Source: Arabidopsis thaliana (Eukaryota; Streptophyta; Magnoliopsida; Brassicales; Brassicaceae). Taken from it: a DNA stretch of 64,000 bases. The notes below the pieces were generated by a model that worked only from the letters and a program-made list of their open reading frames with translations, made no database searches and was not told where the DNA came from. The stretch spans positions 22,447,835 to 22,511,834 of the forward strand of contig NC_003076.8 of NCBI RefSeq assembly GCF_000001735.4, read 5' to 3'. Below are positions 21,719 through 33,237 of this stretch, piece by piece; within the stretch, counting starts at the first letter, position 1, and each line of letters starts with the position of its first letter. The position numbers were made by a program, and so were the translations under genes.

Positions 21719-24700
21719 CTAGCATTCTGGTTGGTTTTCTCGACGAGGTCCACCGAAGATAGGCCTCATGTATGTGTCGTCAAACTTTCTCCAGTAGCGG
21801 TGGATGGTGTACACAGGTTGTTCCATCAGAAGGGAAATACTATCTTTAGCTCTATTGAAGTTGGTGGAAGCAGACTCGTCAAAGGAAAGAAGAGGAAGTG
21901 TCGCATCTTCTTTCGGAGAACCTGGCTCAGTGCGTTTACCTCTATTTCCGGTGTTGTGACTTGCATCTTGAGGAAGGAGATAATTCACAAGTGGTTTTGT
22001 GAGGAAACCAAAGACCTGTTTGTTACATGACAAAGAAGTCATTCTTTTGATCTTAACACAGAAAACTACCAGAACCAGTAGGGCCATATACTAAGGTAGT
22101 ATTTGTTTTACCAGTGTAGTAAAGAGAACAACGATAGTGGTGTTGGTGACCATGGCAGCATTCACAGGATCCAATGTAACACCGGAGTATGTGAACTTGG
22201 CACATGAAAGATATACCAAAATGAGATATAATGGAAATGTTACTAATTCAATGTAAAAGTAATACAATAGAGATTAGAGATAATATGAATGTGCAAAGAG
22301 AAAAACCTGCTTGAAAGCCAGAGCAATTGAGACAGCACCTCGCATTAGACCTGCCCACCAAATGATCACCTATAAAGTATACAAAGAGAGAATTATATAA
22401 CAGAAACTTTCCCATTCTCGGACCATTATTAATTTTTTATTTTAGTGCTTCTGATAATGTAACTGTAACAAACAAGAGCTAAACCTGATGCTTAAATGTG
22501 ATAGACTCGTTTCTTTCAGTGTGCCTGTTCATGAAATTTGTTAAGACCGAGAGTGGAAAGACAAATGCTGCTCGTCCAAGCAATACTAATGCGGTTATGA
22601 CACCGGAGACACCCAGAGTACCCCCAAAGCTGCAAGAAGATGATTAATGTTACAAGTCTTCATTGGGAAGAGATTTCAGAAACAACGAGTCACCACCACA
22701 GCTTAACTAACAGTTAATTGGCGATTAACTTCGTGTCAAGAGAGAAGAAGACATAGAGGATGTCTTTGGGATAATCTTGATTCTAGGTATGCATTTAAGA
22801 AATACACGAGGTTCATATCAAAATGCTGTGTATTGTTTTGACAAAACACTCTAAACGCTCTACCAGCTGATAAATGGATACGACTTTATACCTTAAGCTG
22901 CTTGTCTTCCACTTTGTAAAATCAAGAGCATCTGTTCCAACATACAGAAATATGAATGTCTCCGCAATAAAGGACAACATTGCAAATACATGCCTGCAAA
23001 ATATAGATGCACAGTCAGACAAAAGCAATTCCTGCAAATTGAGACTTCAGCGAATAAACAATTGTCTGATACATTGCCTGGAAGTGATTCTTGAGCTCTC
23101 TGTCACGTTATATGATGCATAATGCGACATTAAAACACCACAGAAGAAAACAGTAAGAATTCCACTTAATGAGAAGAGCTGCAAGAGAACAACTATATTG
23201 AGTTAAAACAGAGAAATGCAGCACTTCAATTCCAAATGAAAACTAAAAAGTAGCGTTCATGACCAGTGTATTACCTCAGCCAACATATATGAAAGGTAAG
23301 CCATTAGAACCATGATGGCGAGTTCGCGTGTAGTAGAATGTCTGTCAGCAACCATATAACAAGATCAATATAAAGGCACATCTTATCACTAAAAAAAAAA
23401 AACTTAAGCTTGAGATGAAAAATTTGCAAGTTTGGTGTACTTTTACCTTCCAAAATACAAGGTTTTAAGAACAAAAGATGTTATTAGCCCCACCTGCAAG
23501 ACATTCACAGTTCTAAGATTACTCATGATATGCTTCAAACAGAGTAAAAAACTATGCCAACTCAATAGCTTACACCAATTCCGAGAAGTGTGCTTGTTGA
23601 GAAGAGGTACAAAAAGTTCCCAAATACTTGCAGCGCCGTCCAACCGGTTAGGCTTTCAAATTGAATCTTTTGCACGGCGTTGAACAGTACAACTGAGGTT
23701 GCATCATTCACCACTCCTTCTCCAAAGACTAAGCTGTATAGCAATGGTGTTTCATCTTGATGGAGAATCTGTAAAAGTTTAAGATGCAATGTAAGAAAAA
23801 ACTTTTAATAGAAGAAGTAGTAAGACAAAGAATCTTCTAAATCAAGAACCTGTAGAGTGCAAACAGTATCAGTTGATGAGAAAATCGTTCCTATGGCTGA
23901 ATCAAAACAAGAAAGCATTCACTCTCGCAAACTGATAAGTAATAACCATCTCAACAAGAAATGAAAAGAAACATAGATCAGTGAAAAATCTTACCAAGAT
24001 AGTCTCTAGCACTCAACCCCTTAAATCCCAACTTGGGAAACAGCCACCAAGTCCCTGGTTCACATTATAAAAACAACAAAAATAGAGATGGTAACAACTC
24101 CGAGATAATCAACTTTAAATCATATAGTCAAGTCATTCAAAGATTAATGAAATATTTTTTACCAAACGAGATAATGACAGTGGAGATGAAAACTCCAATC
24201 ACACCAAAGGACATGATGGTTAAAAAGTTGTGAAAAAACTTCTTTTTCTTAACTTGGAACCTGCCACAACAAACCAAAAAATCTTCAGTCAATCACCATC
24301 ATAGTGTAATCTAACCCATTAACCACAACATAGTAACCAAAACCATAGTAAGCTTACCCAGCATTGAAGATTATTGGAGGAAGAAGGTAAATGAAGAAGA
24401 GTTCTTCATCAAACACCAAAATATGTGAACTTTTTCCTTTACTAATAAGTAAGATCACTGTTCCTGATGCTGCTCCCTACTTGCAACAAAACCAATCAAA
24501 AATAGTGATAAAATTGTTCTTTAAGAGCAGAAAAGCTCAAAACTTTAGCTAAAACAAAAAAAAGAAGAAATTTTGAAGAAAATTACTACTAAAATGGCGG
24601 TAATAGATTCATTAACCCATCGATTCTCTTCAAGCAAGTGGCCGATAACTAAACATAGACAGAGAATGGCGATGAACACTGAGATTGGTATCACCTGAGG

Positions 24701-24751
24701 ATGCTCAGCTGCTAGTTTATTCGTCACAAACTCTGTTAATCCGATACTCAT
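21719..24751 (-). CDS. NHX3: Vacuolar/endomembrane Na+(K+)/H+ exchanger NHX3
   Basis: A multi-exon gene from ATG 24751 (MSIGLTEFVTNKLAAEHPQV) to a stop at 21719-21721. Exon 1 encodes the first membrane segment and the conserved HLLEENRWVNESITAIL. Exon 2 contains the amiloride-site signature LFFIYLLPPIIFNAG. A later exon has FGEGVVNDATSVVLFNAVQ, the conserved ND pair of the CPA1 transport site. The last exon (21719-22015) is the soluble tail (KPLVNYLLPQDAS to NQPEC), joined to the previous exon (ending 22112) by a 96-bp intron. NHX proteins exchange Na+ or K+ for H+ across tonoplast or other endomembranes and set ion content and pH. All key motifs are present and no break was seen. I did not resolve every exon border. 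Confidence 0.94.
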
Positions 24752-25298
24752 TTTTCACTCGATAATGTTTTCGATTTCGTCGATTTTGAAAACACCAATC
24801 GCAAACGAAGAAGGCACACAGAGAACGATAGAGAGAGAGACGAGGAAAGAGTCAGAGAGTGAGGAGAGATTTGAACTGCGATGAACAAGGCGGTGGTTAC
24901 AGGTGGCGAGGAGACGAAAGACACGTGGCATGTTTCCAACGTCATCAGACTGAGTAAACGTGAGGCTTTTTGGAATTGTACTGCATCTTGGGCCTTTTTA
25001 GGGCCCAAAACTAACTCATCATGTATTTTTTTCTTACCGGATTTGGGGATTTTTTTCTTTTTTCTTTTTTGGGTCTAACTAACTCGCGTAAATTGTTGTT
25101 CTTTTTCCTTAATTTATTTTTACCTCTTGTTCTTTATTCTGTTTATATAAAATTATGAAACTTGAAAACTCAATATTTATTACAACGAATTATTTGGTGA
25201 AGACTCGAACCAATCGAAATAAAACACTCTACTGAGTAACGGTCCCGGTTGCAACAGCCAAGACGCTAGAACGTGATCGTTTCGTTTGGTCGTGTTTT

Positions 25299-25341
25299 GA
25301 TGACGTAAAAAGTGACTCAGCGACCTATTTCACCACGTGTA
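25299..25341. promoter_or_regulatory. Cluster of ACGT-core elements (TGACGT and G-box)
   Basis: GATGACGTAA at 25299-25308 and CCACGTGTAA around a CACGTG G-box at 25334-25339 lie within about 40 bp. This is the most GC-rich patch of the NHX3/GDPDL4 divergent promoter, about 550 bp from the NHX3 start. Such ACGT-core sites bind bZIP factors, including ABA-response factors. Regulatory use here is inference only. Confidence 0.35.
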
Positions 25342-26342
25342 ATCTTTAACGACCATGTTCTAGGACCTACCTGACTTTTAATCGATCATCCACCACCGCC
25401 TTCTCAACATTTTTTAAGATACTAGTATCATTATAGCTATAATATAAATTAAGAAACTTGTAAATATTATAATTAACGTGAAAACATAGAATTCGGATAT
25501 ATAATGTGTATATTAGATAAATAATAAATCTGCTCATATGTGATATGTATATGCATATATCATATATGTAAATGTAGCCATTATTGGAATGCGTATTGGG
25601 TAATGGGTAGTATCACTAGAATGATACAATTTTTCTTATATACAGAGAAGAGAAGAGGAAACAAGAAAAACAAATACGTTCCCCGCAGTAGACTTTTTAT
25701 TTGTTGGTACCGTAGAGGAAAACAGATATACACCAATTACTATAGGAGTGATTAAGGGAGAAATTGCAGGGATATAATTGATATCTAATAGCCGTTTCTA
25801 CACTAATCCTAATTATAACAAGACCAATGATTGACACATGTATATTGCAATTGCATGCATTATATAGTTTATTATTATGCTTGCTTATAGTTTAGCTGGT
25901 TTTGGAAACAAGTAGGTAGTAATAAAGAAAAACAAAGAGAGAGTAGGTCGTAATAAATGAAGAACGCATAACTATAAAAAATAAATACACAAATATATGT
26001 AAAACAATTGTTTGGTTTCTCTAGGTTGGAGACAACCAATCAAAAAATTATATTCTAATTTAAAATAAAACTTATTTAGTTATCCCATGAAAATTAAACT
26101 CTTGTATTCTCAAAAAAAAATTGAGTCAAAATTACACTCCCAATATTTTCTGTCTGCAATAAAGATATGGAGACACATTGAAAAACATTTTAGTTTATTT
26201 ATGAAAAACCAAAAAAATAAAATTTTAGTTGATGTTTTCTTTTTAAAGTGGAAAAATGTGTCAAAAACAAAAAGTCGAAGTTCTTTTGTTTTCCCTTTTA
26301 AAATAATCAACGATCATATAAATTCGAATCCCACAAACCAAA

Positions 26343-26345
<3 letters not shown>

Positions 26346-26377
<32 letters not shown>
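26346..26377 (+). repeat. CT microsatellite, 16 units, in GDPDL4 5' leader
   Basis: An uninterrupted (CT)16 run about 65 bp before the likely start codon, so probably within the 5' UTR or core promoter. CT/GA tracts are frequent near plant transcription starts and this one is expected to be length-variable between accessions. Confidence 0.9.
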
Positions 26378-26382
<5 letters not shown>

Positions 26383-26442
26383 AATCTCAGTTTTTGGTCG
26401 AAGTTGGTGAAGTCGCCGCCGGGACAACTCAGGTTGTTACAG

Positions 26443-29400
26443 ATGATAAACATGCGAGATAATCCAACAATGCATGTCTTACAAGCTTCAAAGTTTCTAT
26501 TTTTAGCTCTTATTTTGATCCAGTTGCTGTCTACTCAACTCTTTGCTCAAAGATCTAAAAGTCCATGGCAAACACTCACTGGTTAGTGTCTTCTATCTCC
26601 TTCTTCTCCTATTTATTCAATACCCTTCACTGTTAATCAATAAATCAGTAGAAAAGTTGCTTCCTTTTGAATCGTTTCATAGAAATCAAAGAGAAAAATT
26701 TGGGGGTTTTCTGAGTTTCATCCAAAGAAAAATCGAAGCTTTCTTATAGGTTTCATCGGATTTTGTTTCCATTTTTGTAGGAGATGCTCCCCTTGTCATT
26801 GCTCGTGGTGGGTTTTCTGGGTTGTTGCCAGATTCAAGTCTCGATGCTTACAGTTTTGTATCGCAGACTAGTGTTCCTGGTGCTGTTCTTTGGTGTGATG
26901 TGCAACTAACGAAAGATGCAATTGGACTTTGCTTCCCTGATGTGAAGATGATGAATGCTTCCAATATTCAAGATGTTTACCCTAAACGGAAAACTTCTTA
27001 CTTGCTTAATGGAGTCCCTACTCAGGATTGGTTCACCATTGATTTCAACTTCAAGGATCTGACAAAAGTTATCTGTAAGTTCACGCGTCTTTTTGAGCTT
27101 TAGTATACATTCTAATTTATTGGACTAGTGGATACTAGTTGTAGAAAGATCTTATGTTAATTAGTTTATCTATGTTTTAGGGGTAATTTGTCTGTGACAT
27201 TTGATCAAATTGAGTAAATTTTAGTATTGTTAGATTTGATTGCTGCTGTTCATTGAGGTGTAACTTGCTTGAATCTTCTTCATACAAATCATTCTCATAG
27301 TGAAACAAGGAATATTATCACGGTCAGCGGCATTCGATGGAAACAGTTACGGGATATCGACAGTTAAAGATATATCTACGCAGTTAAAACCTGAGGGTTT
27401 TTGGTTAAATGTTCAGGTAGCTCTTTTGTCAGTAAGTTTCTTGTTGTTTTCCATTTTTTGTTGCAGTGAAAGCTCACTCTAATACGGCTGTTCTTTATTC
27501 AGCACGACGCATTCTATGCTCAACATAATCTGAGCATGAGCAGCTTTCTGCTATCAATTTCCAAGACTGTGATTATTGACTATCTCTCTTCCCCTGAGGT
27601 GAATTTCTTTCGGAACATTGGTAGGCGTTTTGGACGCAATGGGCCAAAGTTTGTGTTCCGGTTTCTTGAAAAAGATGATGTTGAGGTGTCAACCAACCAA
27701 ACCTATGGATCTCTTGCGGGAAACCTAACATTCCTCAAGACTTTTGCTTCAGGAGTTCTTGTTCCCAAGTCTTACATATGGCCAATCGAAAGCCAATACT
27801 TGCTTCCCCGTACATCTTTTGTTCAAGATGCTCACAAAGCAGGATTAGAAGTATATGCATCAGGTTTTGGAAACGATTTTGATCTTGCATACAACTACAG
27901 TTTTGATCCATTGGCCGAGTACTTATCTTTCATGGACAATGGAGATTTCTCCGTGGATGGCTTGCTTTCTGATTTCCCACTAACAGCATCTTCAGCTGTT
28001 GGTAAGTAAATCTCTTCTTCTGTATCACATATACTGCTATAGAAACTACAACTACACAAGTAAAACCATTTTTCACTTTTCCTTTAAACTTTTCTTGTTC
28101 CTCAGACTGCTTCTCCCATCTTGGAAGTAATGCTTCATCACAAGGTATTTGAGCTATTCATATGCGTTTTACTGGCCACATTATTGATGCCATGGCACAA
28201 TAATAACTAACGGTAGATTTTTTTAATCTTCTGTTTGGTTCATGTCACAGTGGATTTTCTTGTTATATCCAAAAATGGAGCAAGTGGAGACTACCCTGGC
28301 TGTACTGACTTGGCCTATACAAAGGCTATCAAAGATGGTGCTGATGTTATCGATTGTTCTCTTCAAATGTCATCAGACGGGATTCCGTTTTGCTTAAGTT
28401 CAATAAATCTTGGGGAGAGCACGAACGTTGTCCAAAGTCCTTTCAGAAACCGTTCTACAACTGTTCCTGAGATCGGCTCACTTCCTGGAATATACAGCTT
28501 TAGTCTGGCATGGTCTGAGATTCAGACCTTGAGACGTAAGTTTTACCCATATTCTCTTAAAACTGTCTTCTCCGTATGGCATTCTTACTCTAGGCAGTGT
28601 GTTGTGCTGGTAGATCCTTGTTCTTACGATAACTGAGTTAGCTGCACGATGGTTCTTTCACGGTGTCCACGGCAAATACTAATTCTAGTTATTTAGAGGC
28701 TACCAATAGATGCAAAATATCGTTCTGTTGCAACTTTATCTGTCCCTTGATAATGAAAAAGTAATCTTTCTGTTGATGTAATCCATCTCAAAACCGGTTT
28801 TTATCTGTTTTAAGTGTCATTGATTATGTTTCCCCCCCCCCCCCCCCCATCTTTTTGCAGCTGCTATTGAAAACCCCTACAGCAGGGAATTCACTATGTT
28901 TAGGAATCCAAGGGAGAGAAGTTCCGGGAAGTTTGTTTCACTTTCTGATTTCTTGAACTTGGCAAAAAACTCCAGCTCTCTCACCGGTGTTTTGATCAGC
29001 GTGGAGGTGAGTTGTATAATCACTTTTAGACTTTTATCGGTCATTAGAATAAAAGTGATCTTCGTCATTTCTTTTGATGGTTAAAACGAGTATGATTTGT
29101 TTCCTTCAGAATGCAACATATCTGAGAGAGAAGCAAGGGCTCGATGCTGTTAAGGCAGTTCTCGATACACTCACAGAAGCTGGTTACAGCAACAAGACAA
29201 CAACCACAAGGGTTATGATTCAGTCAACTAACAGCTCAGTCTTAATTGACTTCAAGAAACAGAGCCGGTATGAGACAGTGTACAAAGTCGAAGAAACCAT
29301 CCGCGACATTCTCGACACTGCAATCGAAGACATTAAGAAATTTGCGGATGCTGTTGTCATTAGTAAAAAATCAGTCTTCCCCACCAGCGAAAGTTTCACC

Positions 29401-29985
29401 ACTGGACAAACTAAACTAGTGGAGAGGCTGCAGAAGTTTCAGCTCCCCGTTTACGTTGAAGTGTTCCGAAATGAGTTTGTTTCTCAACCATGGGATTTCT
29501 TCGCTGATGCAACTGTCGAGATAAACTCGCATGTTACTGGAGCTGGTATCAATGGAACCATCACTGAGTTCCCTCTCACAGCCGCGAGATACAAAAGTAA
29601 AGTGAAAACCAAAAGAATGTCTTTAAAGCTTTTCTGTTTTCATAACATTTTAGAGTTTTTGACTGTTTTTTTTTGTTGTTCCTTCTCAGGGAACTCGTGC
29701 TTGACCCGCAAAGACGTGCCTCCTTACATGATCCCAGTTCAGCCCGCTGGCCTCTTAACCATCGTGAGTCCTGCTTCGTTACCTCCAGCCGAAGCACCAA
29801 GCCCAGTTTTCACAGATGCTGATGTCACTGAACCACCATTACCTCCAGTCTCAGCCAGAGCCCCAACCACCACCCCTGGACCTCAATCAACAGGTGAAAA
29901 GTCTCCCAACGGACAAACCCGAGTCGCTCTATCTCTTCTTCTCTCTGCATTCGCTACGGTTTTCGCCTCTCTTCTACTTCTGTGA
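26443..29985 (+). CDS. GDPDL4: GPI-anchored glycerophosphodiester phosphodiesterase-like protein SVL1/GDPDL4
   Basis: Nine exons join in phase: 26443-26581, 26781-27074, 27301-27416, 27503-28001, 28106-28144, 28251-28535, 28861-29006, 29110-29596 and 29690-29985. The start could be 26443, 26452 or 26470; all lie in frame ahead of a signal peptide ([19 protein letters not shown]). Two tandem GDPD-like domains follow. A Pro/Ser/Thr-rich segment and a hydrophobic end ([20 protein letters not shown]) fit a GPI-anchor signal. In both domains the catalytic HRG and PE signatures are altered ([28 protein letters not shown]), as in the SHV3/SVL group, which acts in cell-wall (cellulose/pectin) assembly rather than as proven phosphodiesterases. 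Many N-glycosylation sequons fit a surface protein. Intron 6 contains a C17 tract. Confidence 0.94.
28832..28848 (+). repeat. Poly-C tract (C17) in a GDPDL4 intron
   Basis: Seventeen consecutive C residues sit 12 bases before the exon-7 acceptor (28860/28861), close to or within the polypyrimidine tract. The surrounding DNA is AT-rich, so a long C homopolymer is unusual. Length may vary and may also be miscounted by sequencing. Confidence 0.9.
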
Positions 29986-30407
29986 TCACATTGATCCGAT
30001 CACCCGCGCCTGTAGGATTTCATTGTGAGATTGATCGAGTCCTCAGGGAATTTTTTTTCCTTCTAACAGTTCTTGGGATTCTTTGCAGTGATGAGTTTCT
30101 TGTCTGTTCATATTATTCGTTGTCTTTTGTAGAATTTCTGGCCAAAGAGGTAAAATTCTTGGACGTAAATTTGTATCATTGTTGTAACATTATTCACTGT
30201 AATGTTCTATTTAAACTCTTGTCTTGTGTGTACGTACTTGTAACATTATGATTGTTCTTTGAATATTGTTGTCTAATCGTAAAGATTGGGCTTTTAATAC
30301 AGGCTACTTATGGATCCAAATTAACTAAAATGGGCTTTAGTTTAAAGCCCAAGTACGTGATAATTCAACAAACTTGACAACTTTCTCGAGATGATTCAGA
30401 TCTGTCG
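29986..30407. other. GDPDL4 3' UTR and short promoter of the PIG-Y-like gene
   Basis: About 280 bp of likely GDPDL4 3' UTR are followed by a compact promoter for the next gene. The repeated gggctt / aagccca motifs at 30286-30350 (site-II-like TGGGCY elements: tgggctt, aaagccca) are typical of housekeeping genes. Confidence 0.45.
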
Positions 30408-30626
30408 ATGAAGCTCTTGTCTGGACTGGGTTTAACAACGAAGACAGAGATCTTGTGGGGATGTTTCTTCGTGATCATTGGTTCTGTTTCCTTCTTCGGA
30501 TTCGTCATTGCAGTCGTGTCGTCGAATGATAGGCACTATTGCTTCTTGATTCCATTGACTCTACCAGTTATAATGGTTGCTGTCTACTTTCATTGGCTTA
30601 GCATGAAGCTCTTCAAGCATGCTTGA
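30408..30626 (+). CDS. PIG-Y-like subunit of the GPI-GlcNAc transferase (72 aa)
   Basis: A single-exon frame of 72 aa from ATG 30408 (MKLLSGLGLTTKTEILWG). It has two hydrophobic helices (about residues 17-39 and 46-64), a short loop, and a basic end. From memory it resembles human PIG-Y (71 aa): the second helix LIPLTLPVIMV matches LLPITIPVYV, and the C-terminus HWLSMKLFKHA matches the human GIKLFRHN ending. PIG-Y is a small ER-membrane subunit of the complex that makes GlcNAc-PI, the first step of GPI-anchor synthesis. Length, topology and C-terminal signature agree. It directly follows a gene for a GPI-anchored protein, probably by chance. Site-II-like promoter motifs (aaagccca) precede it. 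No alignment could be run, so the name is an inference. Confidence 0.75.
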   Translation: MKLLSGLGLTTKTEILWGCFFVIIGSVSFFGFVIAVVSSNDRHYCFLIPLTLPVIMVAVYFHWLSMKLFKHA

Positions 30627-30987
30627 TATATCCATCGATCACCATTTTAAGGATCTATTGTGAGTTTCAATTTCACTCTCTCTTGACAATTCATTACTGT
30701 ACGTAACAGAAAAGCTATGGATGTGGATTTCTTGATTAAATTGAGACAACTTTGTTATCAAAGTAGATTTGTTTAACTTTAGTGATTACTGCAAAATTAT
30801 GTAGATGAAGAGCTTGTATTACACGTAGTGACTTGTTACTCTCAATTAAATCTTCCAAAGCATATGGTTACATTATTGCAAAAACTATAGCATATAATTA
30901 TAGTTTTGATCCAGATACAATGTGAAGTTTCCCTAAGATACATATATGACTAATGTAGTTTCGACTTTGAGTGAAAAACTTTGGTGG

Positions 30988-33237
30988 CTATCGTGGACGG
31001 AAATTATACAATCTTCTAGTCAATGATGAAGTAGTAACCGGATTGTCTTTGATCAGTAGTGGGATTTTGTAATCAGGATCTGCAAGATTGTCATCATCAT
31101 CAGTTAAATCTGTATCAACCCAAGATGTCCAATCTACCTCGCTCTCTGTATCTTCATCGTACGAGAGCTCTTTCTTGCTTTGCATGTCATTCACTTTATC
31201 AACTAATCTTAGCAAGATTTGATGGTTTAGTACTTCATAGTCCCTGCATTTTTAGACAAGAGAGGATATATGTTCAATTGTTCATCATTTTCTGAGTTTG
31301 TTTTGGTTAATCAAAACATTATAGTATATTTTGGTTATACCTGTATGACAAAGCAGCATGTAGAAGCTGAGCTGAAGCAAGAAGAGCAAATAAAGACCTG
31401 ATAAGGTTTATCATCCATGCTTGGCGTTCTGTATCATTCACGTATCGTAAACTCGCCACTTCTAATGCCAGAGTAACGCACAAACCTGCGTTTGTATAAA
31501 GGAAAATGTTTGTTAAACTAATGGAATCTAGTGTTACGAATATTGTGTGAAATAGGGATTTTGGAATATGGTCACTTACCAATGTAAAGCCTTGGCCTTA
31601 TGATATAAGTTTGTTTTGTGCTTGTAAACATGTAGATGACAAAGATTGACAAGAAGTAGATGACAAAGGCTTTTATCACTCGCGACTCGAGAAGCATCGC
31701 ATTGTGCAAAGCAAACAGCTTATCCAAAGCTACAAACATGTTTGCTTGTTTAGCCTCAAACGCTACCTGCAAAAACAGATTGTTATATATTGATTTTATG
31801 TGACATTTGCTTGTACAGCTTTTGAATATTTGTTAAGATTTGGGAGGACTGACCTGGGCTTCCAACATTGATTTTGAATTTTCAAACAAGTGATCATGAA
31901 CCTCCTGAAGCTTTTCTTGCCGCTTTGCAAGATCTTCTTGTTGCTCCTGACTAAATTCTTTCAAACGTTGCAATGTATTCCTACAAAGTTGCAGGGAAAA
32001 CAGAACACAATTAGCTCTTGGAGAAAAGTGTCTTGCCTTTGAATTTAAACTGATAAAATGTGTATTTGAAACTTACCTACTCTCTTGCAGTGCCTCAGAC
32101 TGAAACCGGGTAAGAAACTGAATACCGTCAAGAGCCACGGTTTGGCCGTCTAAAAGCTTCTGTTGTTTATCCAACGAACTACGAGTCTTTGTTCCGATGT
32201 CATCGGTTGTACTCTGCAAATCTATCATTTTGGTTGATAGGTTATTTCCAAGTACACTTATTTCCACCTCAATCTGCTCTGTATCACTCTTCAACTTATC
32301 TACTCCTTCTTGGATGTTAGTATACGCATCGAGGAACATGTCCATTCCATCTTTCAACGTTTCTTTCATCTTTACTTGACCGTCCCTGAGAGCTAGCTGT
32401 GATTCTGCAATGTTCTTCTGTTCTTGAGAGATTTCTACTGTTTGTTGAGATAATCCACTCACACTAGTTTCTAAGGTGTTTGTCACACTAGCCACGTTTT
32501 GAACCCGAACATCTAGTGACCCTAAAGAATCATGAATCATGCTTGAGGTCTGTATTAAAGCATCAGATTTACTCTCCAAGATATCCAATTTATCTTCTGT
32601 ATACTGAGCTGTATTCTTGAGCTCATTCACAAGCCTCTCTATCTCATTTTTGAACGCATTACTCCTGCCATACCAAAAAGAAGCAAATTGAGAATCCATT
32701 TTGGCAAACAAAAGTAATAACAGCTAGAAAAATATTCATGGTAAATTGTTTTTCTTACTGTAATTGTTGGCAGATGGTGTTGGTTTCAAGCAAGAAATCG
32801 AGATAGATCTTATGCTCATGATCATCAAGCTTCTTGAGGCAACTCATCATTACTGATTCATCTTTACAGGTTGGAAACGCCGGTCTTCCCGAGTCTTTGA
32901 TGAAGCAATCGCTCAAATACCAAGCAAATCTCTTTCTCTTTTCTTCTGTAGCAATCGTTTCTTTGCAGCCAGCCAAGAGGTAACTATAAGCATTTTGCCA
33001 GCAACTGGTTAGACCAACAAGCTTGTTTTCAAGGACTTGAACCGCCTTCTGATCACTGAAAACTTCCATGGAGAAGTCGGGGTTGGATTTGCGAGACCGA
33101 GAAAAAGAAGAAGAGTATGGATCTTCTGCTGAGGAAGAAGAAGAAGAGAACCATCCCCAACTGTGGCATGTTAATGGAGAATCTAAAAGTATGATCAATA
33201 GAAGAAACAGAAGACATTTTCTGCTGAAACGATCCAT
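30988..33237 (-). CDS. GEX1: GEX1 / KAR5-family nuclear-envelope protein
   Basis: A multi-exon gene from ATG 33237 to a stop at 30988-30990. Order of parts: signal peptide (KCLLFLLLIILLDSPLTC); Ser-rich segment; a cysteine-containing domain (SCWQNAYSYLLAGC, FAWYLSDCFIKDSG, FPTCKD, SCLKKLDDHEHKIYLDFLL); a long coiled coil of about 200 residues (about residues 165-370); two membrane segments (AFVIYFLSIFVIYMF and a following hydrophobic stretch with AWMINLIRSLFALLASAQLL); and an acidic C-terminal tail (TDLTDDDDN) ending in FRPR. This is the GEX1/Kar5/Brambleberry layout: nuclear-membrane proteins of gametes needed for nuclear fusion after fertilisation and for gametophyte development. No break seen. 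Confidence 0.93.

Larger units (their letters stand above)
24752..26442. other. Divergent promoter region of NHX3 and GDPDL4
   Basis: 1.7 kb between two divergent starts. Left (to about 24900): NHX3 5' leader with GA-rich runs. Around 25290-25345: bZIP-type sites (separate entry). 25400-26340: very AT-rich with no gene; short frames have no family signal. Right end: a CT microsatellite and the GDPDL4 leader. Confidence 0.5.
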
